NCBI GenBank assembly: GCA_963920765.1
Contig: OY987248.1
Coordinates: forward strand, 10,946,539-11,010,538
DNA: 64,000 bases
Direction: 5' to 3'
From: Ulota crispa
Lineage: Eukaryota > Streptophyta > Bryopsida > Orthotrichales > Orthotrichaceae
The stretch's first letter is position 1. Each line of letters opens with the position of its first letter. Shown here piece by piece: positions 1 to 10,698 of this stretch. Both the position numbers and the translations under genes were made by a program. The notes under the pieces are model-generated. The model did no database searches. It worked only from the letters and a program-made list of their open reading frames with translations, and was not told the DNA's origin.

Positions 1-588
1 ATGAGGAATTTTTGTTTGCGGGCAGTTCTAGATTCTCCACTCTAAAATAAACTTTGAAGTCCTTTATTTTACTCAATTTTCAATATTTTGGAAAAATAAC
101 AAAACCAAAAAATGTAGATTGTTTATGACAACATTATAACCATTGGAAGTTGCACTTTTCATTTTTATAATTAAATTCTTAACAATTTAGTGTTTTGACT
201 CATTCTCTACTTCTTTTTACTTACTATTTTTTCCCATGTGTTGTATAGTTCCAGTTGATTTGAAAATTCTCCCACACATACCTACCTTGTTCTCCTACAT
301 GGGAAAAATAAACCTCAATTTTGTGTAGAGTAATTTTTTTGAGCTAAGAGTGGTGAAAGTCTTTTGAAATTTCTGGGCAGTAGCAAAAAAACTCATTTCC
401 GCAATTCAAATGTAAATATCTCACTCATTTTTGTATAGATTGAGCTGAATTTCTTACCACGTGTACCTCTTGTAGTATATTGTAAGATCTTATGATTGAA
501 TTCTTGTAATTTTTTTTTTCTTACCATTGTACTTGCTTCCCCAAAAGTGGCAGTTTTCAGAAAAAATGGCTTGGTCTTTAGGGGTTAA
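1..588 (+). mobile_element. Right part of a TTAA-flanked piggyBac-like MITE, cut by window start
   Basis: It ends in TTTAGGGGTTAA at 577-588. Its sequence matches the right half of the element at 40183-41122 (for example the stretch starting ATGAGGA near position 1 and the ACTCTAAAATAAACTTTGAAG-like stretch near 40), so the left half lies outside the window. It has no coding potential. The class assignment rests on the TTAA flank and CCCC terminus. Confidence 0.75.
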
Positions 589-762
589 ATAACATGGTTA
601 CTGGGTGATCAAGTTGTAATTAATACTCATGTTTACAAATCTTCCAAAACTTTTAAGTAGAGTTGAAACCCAATTCGGATGTTCTTTTTCTTGATTTTGT
701 TACAAAACAAGAAAAGCCATTTTGAATTTGAAAATTAAGTTTTGAGAGTAGAAAATCAAAAG

Positions 763-1343
763 TACAAAATGTCCCTCTAAAAGCGTCCAAAAAGCTTCCT
801 TACAAAGGATTAACCGTCTTTATAGTCTTTGTGCTAGTGACACATGCATTCTAGAATCAATACATCATCTATCAAGTGTATGTAAAATCTTCAATTTTGA
901 TGTTGCCATTCAAGTATCCAAATTTCATGCAAAAAGTATCATATTTGTATATAGTTTGTGAATGCTCCCAGCTCCTCATTATTTTAGTCTTTGTGCTACT
1001 GACACATGCACTATAGAATTATTATACTATCTACCAAATCTATGCAAAATCTCTAGCTTTGATGTTGCGTTTGGGCTCCCAAATTCCATGCACAAAGTAC
1101 CATATTTGTGCATGTTGCCAACTCCTTATTATTGACTATTTATATTAGTAGCAAATATGGTACACCATATGGGCAAGGCCAAGCTTGCTAGGAGAGGAAT
1201 GCTCCCTAATTGCTTAACTTGCCCTCATGAGATCATTGAACATGACAAATGCTTTCTTAGCATTTGAAATTAGCAAATGGAAGTTTTTTATTGGTACAAG
1301 AAATGTGTCTGATTTGGAATTTTTTAGAGGGACAAAGGGAGTA
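763..1343. mobile_element. Tc1/mariner-like MITE, copy 1
   Basis: About 580 bp, starting near TAC...GTCCCTCTAAAAGCG and ending GAGGGACAAAGGGAGTA. Plant Stowaway/mariner-type elements end in CTCCCTCYGTCCC with TA flanks. The left terminus is decayed. The interior matches the copies at 1836-2422, 19061-19640 and 56412-56988 (shared blocks around GACACATGCATTCTAGAATC and GGGCAAGGCCAAGCTTG). Confidence 0.7.
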
Positions 1344-1835
1344 CTACTTATTGTTTTCACACTCCATGTACAAGTAGAAACAACTAGAGTCACTTGAATT
1401 CAATTCAATGATGTAGATATATCACATGAGCCTTTAGTTATTCCACCCAACACTAACTTGCACTAATTCAAGAAATAGGTGAATTTGTAAGGTACATTGA
1501 CAAAGTAATTCACATTAATTTAGGTTAATTCAATATAGTGTGTGCTACAATATTTATACCATCTCAAACGGTGTGACTCAAGTGGCCAAAATTCCAAGGA
1601 ATTTTAGCTAGCACATAAGTGTCAAAGAGAGTGTGTGAATTATGTTACATTAATGAAACCTTGCCACCAAGTTGCTATTTGAGGGAAGGCAAAAAACTAT
1701 AACCAAAAACCTATTTGAAAAAACAAGGACAAGATGCTTGCCACTCCTTCACACTAATTTGACATATTTCACCCAAGTTAGTGTGAAAAAATCTCACACT
1801 AATCAAGCTCTTGCACTATTTGCAAAACTTGTGTA
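1344..1835. other. AT-rich spacer, nothing recognised
   Basis: No repeat boundary, RNA gene or convincing reading frame was seen. The small open frame at 1672-1881 runs into the neighbouring MITE and is judged chance. Confidence 0.5.
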
Positions 1836-2422
1836 CTACTCCCTCTGTCCCATTATAAAGCTCCAAAAAGCTTCTCCATGAGGGATTAATTGTATTTTTA
1901 ATCATTATGCTAGTGACAAATGCATTCTAGAATCAATATACCACCTACCAAATATCTGCAAAGTCTCAAGTTTTTATGTTGTCATTTAGATACTCAAATT
2001 TCATGCAAATTATACCATATTTGTGCATAGTTTGTGAAGGTTGCCGGCTCCTCATTATTTTAGACTTTGTACTCATGACACATGCATTCTAGAATCAATA
2101 TACCATCTACCAAATGTGTGCAAAATCTCTAGCTTTGATGTTGCCATTATGGCACCAAATTCCATGCACAAAATACCATATTTGTAAATGTTGCTAGCTC
2201 CTCATTATTGATGATTTAGAGATTAATAGCAACAATGGTACGTCATATGGGCAAGGCCAAGCTTGTGAGGAAAGGAATGCTCTCTAATTGCTTAACTTAC
2301 CCCCATGAGATCATTGGATATGACAAACGCTTTTCCAACCATTGAAATTAAAAAAAGGTAGCTTTTTAGTGGGCTAAGAACCATGCCTAATTTGGAGCTT
2401 TATATTGGGACAGAGGGAGTAA
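1836..2422. mobile_element. Tc1/mariner-like MITE, copy 2 (best termini)
   Basis: Starts TACTCCCTCTGTCCCATTAT and ends GGGACAGAGGGAGTA, giving near-perfect terminal inverted repeats flanked by TA. About 587 bp, non-coding. It is the best-preserved of four copies and defines the family termini. Confidence 0.8.
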
Positions 2423-2785
2423 TTAGCAAAATCTACACAAAATTGGATGAAGGATTGGCGTTTTTGAATCTCATGGTGGTGTAAAAACCATTTGTAAGCC
2501 TCTTTTCAGAGGGAATGACAATCTAAGCTTATTTTTGTAGAAAACTTCATTATATTTCACTTTGGGTGCTTCTTTTTGCAACTATATGTGAATGAAATAT
2601 TATATCATTCATGTTTTATAGACGAAACCACAGTTCTTGTGTACTTTGATAAAATTGTGAGTATTTAGAGTTACTATGAACTTTGGTTAGTTTAATAGTG
2701 AAAGTACAGAAAACTCAAATCATAGACAAACGCGCTTGAAATACTCATAATTTTTGCATAGGCTTATATTGAATTTTCAATATCT
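2423..2785. other. AT-rich spacer, nothing recognised
   Basis: Lies between a mariner-like MITE and the fold-back array. No supported feature. Confidence 0.5.
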
Positions 2786-3672
2786 GTACTGTACAGTACC
2801 CAAAAGAAACAGTACGTAACACCCTTTTATGGCATCCAAAGAAGTATATATAACAAAGAATACAACTGAAATTTTGTTCTCACATATTTAGTACTTGATA
2901 CTCATGCAATCTTGATCAAGCATATCAAATTTCAACTACTGAAATCCAAAATTCTATTTTTGGTAAATGGTTTTGTGTCAAAATCATGGTTTTACAAGAA
3001 AGTTGATTCATAAATAGTGGTGATGAATTTTTGAGATTTGATTGCATGGATATGTAGGAGACATCCATACGCACATCTTCCTTTCAAACAAACATTTCCA
3101 AAAAGTTTCAAAATTCCTTTTGTAGAGATTTTAATGTTAGAATGATCATGCCCAAACTTAGTAAAATACATATTTCTTCATGGAAATTATTTTGTGTCAA
3201 GAAAAACATATCATCATGTTTAAGGGTACAAACTTAATCACAACGTATGAGTCAAATAACAAAAACTAATTTCCATGAAGAAATATGTATTTCACTAAAT
3301 TTGGGCATGATTACTCTAACATTAAAATCTCTATAGAAGGAATTTTGAGACTTTTTGGAAATGTTTGTTTGAAAGGAAGATGTGCGTATGGATGTCCCCT
3401 ACATATCCATGCAATCAAATCTCAAAAATCCATCACCACTATTTATGAATCAAATTTCTTGTAAAACCATGATTTTGGCACAAATCCATTTACCAAAAAT
3501 AGGATTTTGGGTTTTAGTAACTGAAGTTTGATACGCTTAATCAAAATTGCATGAGGATTGCATATTGAGAATGTGAGAATGAAATGTGAGTTATACCCTC
3601 TGTTATACATACTTCTTTGGATGCTATAAAAGGGTGTTATGTACTCTTTCTTTTGGGTATTGTATAGTACCC
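2786..3672. repeat. Long fold-back palindrome, unit 1
   Basis: The two arms (about 2786-3190 and 3245-3672) are inverted copies meeting at a roughly 60-nt loop. The outer ends read CTGTACTGTACAGTACCC and GGGTATTGTATAGTACCC. Open frames in both directions here (such as 3443-3799) are an arm read on each strand and not genes. The loop is shared with units 2-5. Confidence 0.8.
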
Positions 3673-4543
3673 TAAAGAAAGTATACATAAGTCCATTTTC
3701 TAGCATGCAAAGAAGTTGGTACAACAAAGAATATAATTGGCATTTTGTCCTCATATTTCTTGCATGTGATCCTTGTGCAATCCCAATTAAGCATACCAAA
3801 TTTCAGCTCCTAGTAACCAAAATCCTATTTTTGGTGAATTATTTTAGTTAAAATTCATGGTTTTACTTGATAATTGACTAAAAAACATTGGTGATGAATT
3901 TTTGAGGTTTGATTGCAAAAATATGTAGGAAACATCTGTACACACATCTTTCTTTCAAACCAGAATCTTGAAAAAGTTTCAAAGTTCCTTCTATAGAGGT
4001 TTTCAAGGTAGGGTGATCATACCCAAATTTAATAAAATAGATATTTTTATTTTTTAATTAGCTTTAGGCAAAGTAAACATATCATTATGCTTGAGAGGTA
4101 CACACTTAATCACAATGAATGAGTCAAATAGCAAAAACTTTTTACCATAAACAAATATCTATTTTATTAAATTTGGGTATGATCACCCTACCTTGAAAAC
4201 CTCTATAGAAGGAACTTTGAAACTTTTTCAAGATTCTGGTTTGAAAGAAAGATGTGTGTACAGATGTTTCCTACATATTTTTGCAATCAAACCTCAAAAA
4301 TTCATCACCAATGTTTTTTAGTCAATTATCAAGTAAAACCATGAATTTTAACTAAAATAATTCACCAAAAATAGGATTTTGGTTACTAGGAGCTGAAATT
4401 TGGTATGCTTAATTGGGATTGCACAAGGATCACATGCAAGAAATATGAGGACAAAATGCCAATTATATTCTTTGTTGTACCAACTTCTTTGCATGCTAGA
4501 AAATGGACTTATGTATACTTCTTTAGGGTACTATACAATACCC
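3656..4543. repeat. Long fold-back palindrome, unit 2
   Basis: The arms are almost perfectly complementary: the stretch after TATTGTATAGTACCC at 3658 returns inverted just before GGGTACTATACAATACCC at about 4525. Terminal motifs overlap those of units 1 and 3 by about 15 bp. It is flanked by inverted copies of one outer arm (3528-3660 against 4530-4680), so the hairpin is nested inside a larger palindrome. Confidence 0.8.
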
Positions 4544-6153
4544 AAAAGAAAGAGTACATAACACCCTTTTATAGCATCCAAAGAAGTATGTATAACAAAG
4601 GGTATAACTCACATTTCATTCTCACATTCTCAATATGCAATCCTCATGCAATTTTGATCAAGCGTATCAAACTTCGGTTGGGTAGTTACAAGAATGACGT
4701 GCCAATTTTGTCTCAAACACCCTTAGTACTATGTAGTACTCTGAAGTACTATGAGCTTTTGAAATATATTTTTTATAAATAAAATAAAATATGGAAAATT
4801 TGTAAAGCACTTAAAATAGCATACTTGTGAAAATTCAGACCTAGAAAAACTTTATTCTAAAAGTTATGCACAAAACAAAATCACCAACAAAAAGCCAATT
4901 TCTTTCTTGCTTTTTAGAAAATAGTAAAATAATTCAAAAAAATAAAATAAAAAATGGTCATTTGAGAACCCATTAAAGAAATTCCCATGGTATAATTGCT
5001 TTGCTAAGGAATTTTTTTGTATTTTGCCAATGAAGGGAGATAGGATGCCCACTTTGAGACTATGTAGATGCCATGGAATTTATGACTTTGCAAAACCCTT
5101 CTATAAATGCATGTAAGCATGCTTTATAAATAACATCCCTAATTTATAGCCCTAGAAAAGCTTTTTTGGACCCAAAATAGTACTAAAAACCCCCAAAATG
5201 GCCAAGGTAGACACCCATTTGGGGGCTGCTTAAAAATAGCAAAATAATTTAAAAAAACACCAAAAAATCACTGAACGTTAATAACTTGCATGTTCATGTT
5301 ATTCTAAAAGGACAAGTCAATATGACTTCTTTTGCAAAAGTTACAAGCAAAAAACAAGTTGCACAAGGTGAAGGGGACAAGATGAAGTACAGGTCATTCT
5401 TGCAATCACCCAGTTACCAAAACCTAAAATCCTATTTTTGGTAAATGTTTTTGTGCCAAAATCATGGTTTTACAAGAAAGTTGATTCATAAATAGTGGTG
5501 ATGGATTTTTGAGATTTGATTGCATGGATATGTAGGAGACATCCATACACACATCTTCCTTTCAAACAAACATTTCCAAAAAGTCTCAAAATTCCCTCAA
5601 TAGAGATTTTAATGTTAGAATGATCATGATCAAATTTAGTAAAATACACATTTCTTCATGGAAATTATTTTTTGGCAAAACAAAACATATCATCATGTTT
5701 AAAGATACAAACTTAATCACAACGTACGAGTCAAATAACAAAAACTAATTTCCATGAAGAAGTGTGTATTTTACTAAGTTTGGCCATGATCACCATAACA
5801 TTAAAATCTCTATAGAGGAAATTTTGAATTTTTTTGGAAATGTTTGTTTGAAAGGAAAATGTGCATATGGATGTCCCCTACATACCCATGCAATCAAATC
5901 TCAAAAATTCATCACCACTATTTATGAATCAAATTTCTTGTAAAACCATGATTTTGACACAAAACCATTTACCAAAAATAGGATTTTGGGTTTAGTAACC
6001 AAAATTTGATATGCTTGATCAACATTGCATGAGGATTGCATATTAAAAATGTGAGAATGAAATGTGAGTTATGCACTCTGTTATACATACTTCCTTGGAT
6101 GCCATAAAAGGGTGTTATGTACTTTTTCTTTTGGATATTGTACAATACAGTAC
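4530..6153. repeat. Long fold-back palindrome, unit 3, split by an insertion
   Basis: The outer left arm lies at 4530-4679 and resumes at 5413; the right arm ends at about 6153 with GTACAATACAGTACCC. Removing 4680-5412 restores one continuous palindrome of the same design as unit 1. The loop lies near 5680-5740. Confidence 0.75.
4680..5412. mobile_element. Unclassified DNA transposon inside fold-back unit 3
   Basis: Begins GGGTAGTTACAAGAATGAC and ends with the inverse of GGGTGATTGCAAGAATGAC, so it has imperfect terminal inverted repeats of about 19 bp. GTT occurs at both flanks (677-679 side and 413-415 side), consistent with a short target duplication but off by one base. The interior is AT-rich and non-coding. 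The interrupted palindrome arm gives the empty site by comparison with 3528-3540. Confidence 0.6.
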
Positions 6154-6625
6154 CCAAAAGAAAGAGGACATAAGTCCCTCTCATGGCAACCATAAAAGTT
6201 GGTATAACAAAGAGTATATTTGGCATTTTATCCTTAGATTTTTTGTATGTGGTCCTTGTGCAATTATGATCAAGCATATCAAATTTTAGTTACTAAAAAC
6301 CAAAATCCTATTTTTGGAAGAAAAATTGTGTCAAAATCATAGTTTTACAAGAAAGTAGATTAAAAAACATTGGTGATGAGTTTTTGAGATTTGTTTGCAA
6401 GGAAATGTAGGAGACATCCATATGCACATCTTTGTGTCAAACAAACATTTCCAAAAAGTTTCAAAATTCCTTCTACAAATTTTTTAATGTTAGGGTGATC
6501 ATGACCAAATTTAGTAAAATATATACTTCTTTATGAAAACTAGTTTTTGTTGTTTGACAATGACATTATGATTAAGTCTTTACCTTTATACATGATGATA
6601 TGTTTATTTTGTCAAAAACTAATTT
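6135..6625. repeat. Fold-back unit 4, right arm lost
   Basis: Contains the left arm (GTACAATACAGTACCC onward) and the conserved loop in inverted orientation at about 6545-6612. It then stops and abuts unit 5, so this copy is half a palindrome. Confidence 0.65.
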
Positions 6626-6630
6626 ATTTA

Positions 6631-7650
6631 CAATACAATACCCTCGAATAAATTTTGTCGCCCTGTGTTTTTCCACTCACAGGCCATGTCACGTCATGTT
6701 TTGGAATTGAGATCAATTGGGCTTCTTTGATCTTGCATTTTTTACATCTCATTCTTGCCCCTAATCCCAACCAAGCATACCAAAATCCAACCGCAAAAAA
6801 CCAAAATCCAAATTTTGACAAATTGCTTTGTGTCACAAAGCATGATTTTACATGGATTTACAAGAAAACTGATTGAAAAACATTGATGATAGATTTTGGA
6901 GATTTGATTGCATGGATGTATAGGTAACATCCATATGCACATCCATATGGACATCTTCCATGCTAAAAGAAAACTCTTTAAGTAAACAAAATTTGATCTT
7001 CATATGGTTTAGTGTGACATGTGATATGTCCAAATCTTGTAAAATAGATATTTTTAATTTTTAGTTCGCTTTTCACCAGATAAACACAATAATTTGTTTA
7101 AAGTTACAAACATAGTCACAATGTATGAGTAAAATAGCAAAATTTCATTATCATAAGAAAATATATATTTTACAAGATTTGGACATATTACATGTCACAC
7201 TAAACCATATGAAGATCAAATTTTGTTTACTTAAAGAGTTTTCTTTTAGCATGGAAGATGTGCATATGGATGTGCATATGGATGTGCATATGGATGTTAC
7301 CTATACATCCATGCAATCAAATCTCCAAAATCTATCATCAATGTTTTTCAATCAGTTTTCTTGTAAATCCATGTAAAATCATGCTTTGTGACACAAAGCA
7401 ATTTGTCAAAATTTGGATTTTGGTTTTCTATGGTTGGATTTTGGTATGCTTGGTTGGGATTAGGGGCAAGAATGAGATGTAAAAAATGCAAGATCAAAGA
7501 AGCCCAATTGACCTCAATTCCAAAACATGACATGGCCTGTGAGTGGAAAAACACAGGGCGACAAAGTTTATTTGAGGGCACTGTGCAAACTTCTTTGAAT
7601 CCCATAAGGACTTGTGTACTCTTTCTTTACGGTACTGTACAATATCATAG
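6631..7650. repeat. Fold-back unit 5, divergent, left outer arm missing
   Basis: The arms match from GAATAAATTTTGTCGCCCTG (about 6645) to its inverse at about 7550. The right side continues to GTACTGTACAATA near 7640 while the left lacks the outer stretch. Mirror-image open frames on the two strands (6624-6836 and 7388-7690, for example) are the same arm and not genes. Confidence 0.75.
7257..7296 (+). repeat. 12-bp tandem repeat, three units
   Basis: The unit GATGTGCATATG repeats three times. The opposite arm of the same palindrome (about 6925-6955) carries two units, so the arms differ by one repeat unit. Confidence 0.85.
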
Positions 7651-8185
7651 TGTACAAATACATGCCCAAACACACAACGTCACGGTGTAAACCAGTTTTT
7701 TGTATCATCCTAAATTACAAATTGTGGTCATAGGGTCACCCCTTCAATTTGCAACAATTACCCATTTCCAAGATTCTTTTGAACCTTTCATGCAATGGAG
7801 AAACTAGAATAAGAAAGCTTCGATATTTGTGGTTATTCTATTAAAAAAAAATTAAGGCCCTTTTGAACTCGTCAGAAACAAGCCTTGAGAACTAAAAACC
7901 AAAAATGCAACTAGAAACTATTCAAACATCAGTCAATTTCCTTTTTGGGGAAAATCTTTTGAAAAATAAGTACAGTAAACGTAAATTGAACGGATGATGT
8001 GAAAATACCATTCCCCCAAGCTGTACAACCAGAAAAAAAAGTAGATGAAACTGGTGAAAGTTTATGGTAATCACTTAGAGCTTCTTGACAAAGCATTACC
8101 TGCTTTTTTGCTCTAGTGACCATAAATGGTTCAGATTTACTTGCTGGATCACTTAAGAACGGTTCACATTCTGTCCCACTTCCTA
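7651..8185. other. Spacer, nothing recognised
   Basis: AT-rich, no supported gene or element boundary. Confidence 0.5.
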
Positions 8186-8264
8186 TTAACCCCTAAATGC
8201 CTGCAGCACCAAATTCTTGTGGTTTTTACACTGCAGTTTGGTACAGCAGGCATTTACGGGCTAA
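8186..8264. mobile_element. Miniature TTAA element, 79 bp
   Basis: TTAACCCCTAAATGCCTGC on the left and GCAGGCATTTACGGGCTAA on the right. One of three elements in the window of only 74-80 bp, little more than two termini. Confidence 0.65.
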
Positions 8265-8493
8265 AATCTGAAATTATAATTGTTATAGAGCCAAAAGATG
8301 GGACTTGATGCTTCACATTCTGTCGTCCCATGTCCTAATTCATTATATTTTGTTTACATGGCAGTGTTTTTTGGAAGTTCTTATGTCAAAAAAGGTGAGG
8401 TTTCACTCAAGGTTTGGGTCAACCTCTTTGTTAAAACCAATTTTCTAGTTTAAATCCTACAAATAATTTTTTATAAAATGTTTATGATCTTTT

Positions 8494-8573
8494 TTAACCC
8501 CTAAATGTAGAAGGTAGCAAAATTCTAGTGTAAAAATCACTAGAATTTGGTACATCACACATATAAGGATTAA
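8494..8573. mobile_element. Miniature TTAA element, 80 bp
   Basis: Left end TTAACCCCTAAATGTAG, right end ATATAAGGATTAA (decayed). The interior AAATTCTAGTG...CACTAGAATTTGG is self-complementary. Confidence 0.55.
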
Positions 8574-8823
8574 TACTCCTTTTTGTCCTTTACAACCCAA
8601 CAAAGTTGGGATCTTGTGTTGAGGTAGGCCTCGCAGAGATGGGACGTGGGACATAGTGTAAATAGCTCCTTATAGGATGGTAGTAGTCATAGTACTGTTT
8701 TCAATTCACACATGAACGGTGTTTGAACTAAAAACACTGTTGTTTGATCATCCCATTTGATTACATCACGGTACAAGGCTCAATTTACACTACAAGAAGA
8801 GGTCTTCAAACCTTGGGGCCCTT

Positions 8824-9249
8824 TTAACCCCTAAATCCCTGAGTGTCCCCTAGGGGGACAAATCAGATTTTGGGCAGGTAACTATGACAAAACTACTTTG
8901 TGTGATTTTTTGAAAATTTTATGGAAGATGGGGAATTCAAAGATCTGTGTGCACATCTGATTTTTTTTTATTTCATTTTGACATTTTTTGAAGAAGTAAA
9001 AAATGAATTTCTGAATTTTTTTGGAGATGGGGTTGCCCAGACTGCCCCATCTTCAAACAAATTCAAAAATTCGTTTTTTACTTCTTCAAAAAATGTCAAA
9101 ATGAAAAAATAAATAGATGTGCACACAGATTTTCAAATTCCCCATCTTCCATAAAAATTTCAAAAAATCACACAAAGTAATTTAATCATAGATACCTTCC
9201 CAAAATCTTATTTGTCCCCCTATGAGACACTCAGAGATTTAGAGGTTAA
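8824..9249. mobile_element. TTAA-flanked piggyBac-like fold-back MITE, 426 bp
   Basis: Left end TTAACCCCTAAATCCCTG, right end CAGAGATTTAGAGGTTAA. The two halves are inverted copies almost throughout, with a subterminal GTCCCCTAGGGGGAC palindrome. Its left module is shared with the larger elements at 13506 and 43768. Confidence 0.75.
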
Positions 9250-9537
9250 CCAAATTTCAGCACACATGGTTTCAAGTCAAAAGCATTATTACAAGAAGAG
9301 TGTGATGAGGTCATTTTTCTGTCAAAAGGATCAAAGGTTAGAAAATTGGAATTTGCAAAATTGGCATCATAACCAGATCATAACTCAACCTTGAATTTTT
9401 AAAAGAGATGATTTTCCTCATGATTTCACGTAGATTTGTTGAGGTTTTTGGTTCATCTTATAGTGCTCATTAATGCAAGAAAGAAAGCTTGAACCCAAAA
9501 TTATAGATCGGCCTTTCATTTGTAGTGCACTCAGATC

Positions 9538-10465
9538 TTAACCCTTTAAAGACCATACACGTTTTCACAAAATCCACTAGAAACCAAGTCAAAAAAACTT
9601 AAATGTGTAGGTGAATCAAATATAGATTCAAGTTGAATAATTCAACTATACAAATGGGAAGAACACCTTGTTTACTATAAAGTATCAAGATTTCAACCAA
9701 ATCTACCGTTGGAGGTGAAATATTATAATAATTGAGTGACTTGTAGGTGGAAAATCTTTAGTTTTCATGCTTGTGTGATTTTGGATCTTATTGCTTCATA
9801 CAAGCTTTGCTTGAGAAGAGCCTTATATATTTTTCTAGAAAGTTGGATTCCCCACTTTTCCAATAAGACTACTTTCACACAAAATAAATATAATTAACAA
9901 TTACAAGGTGTAGCTAAGTGGACAAAAAGGGTAAAAAATCTCACTTTAGATGCTACCCTAAATGGTTCTACAAGAAATTTGATAAATGCTATGAAAAATG
10001 CAATAGACAAAAACATTTGCAAAAACAATCAAGAATTGGCCTTGAAATTAGGATGACATATTTTAAAAATGAAATGCTAACACCATTTCAAGACATCTTC
10101 AAATACTACAATTATGCTCTTACCATATAGAGAAACAATACAAGCATATTTCTTAAGCAATTTGATTTTTTAAAGATTGCACAATTGAAATGTGGCATCC
10201 TTTTTGGATGTTTGATGTATTTTGTTGTTGCTTTGATCCATCTTTGACCAAATATGGATACGTATTTGGAGGCCATGTTGTATAAACACCATTATTTATC
10301 AACTCACACACCCAATTCCATTCTTGTTTTTTGGTTGGGATGCAATTTCTTGTGATCACAAGCATTCTTCAAGAACTATTTCCAAATTGTTGAGCAATTT
10401 TGCTCTATAGGCCAAAAACCACTATGCTGAACCAAAATATGATTTGGTGGTCTCTAATTGGTTCA
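9538..10465. mobile_element. TTAA-flanked MITE, ~928 bp (inverse of 36920-37831)
   Basis: Left end TTAACCCTTTAAAGACC; right end GGTGGTCTCTAATTGGTTCA, decayed. The interior is the inverted counterpart of the element at 36920-37831 over most of its length. The two small open frames inside are not conserved as frames in the other copy. Confidence 0.7.
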
Positions 10466-10698
10466 AGTTGGGGTTATGCTCATTCTTCTCTTTTGGGGTT
10501 TGAAATATTTTTTAAAGTTTAAGCTTTGATTCAAGGCTTAATAATCTTCAAGTTACTTTAAGAAACTAAACCAATGAACATCAAAGATTGAAACCCTCTT
10601 TCAATTCAAAAAAACCTTAATTTAGCATAAAACGGCCCTAATTAAGCAAACAAGGTCTAAGTATATTTCCAACATAGATACCACATTCTAAGGATGTG

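Noticed and set aside
3443-7690. Many overlapping open frames on both strands (3443-3799, 4405-4782, 5969-6277, 6624-7690) with near-identical proteins
   Set aside because: They are the two arms of fold-back repeats read in opposite directions. Frames shift between copies and no protein family is recognisable.
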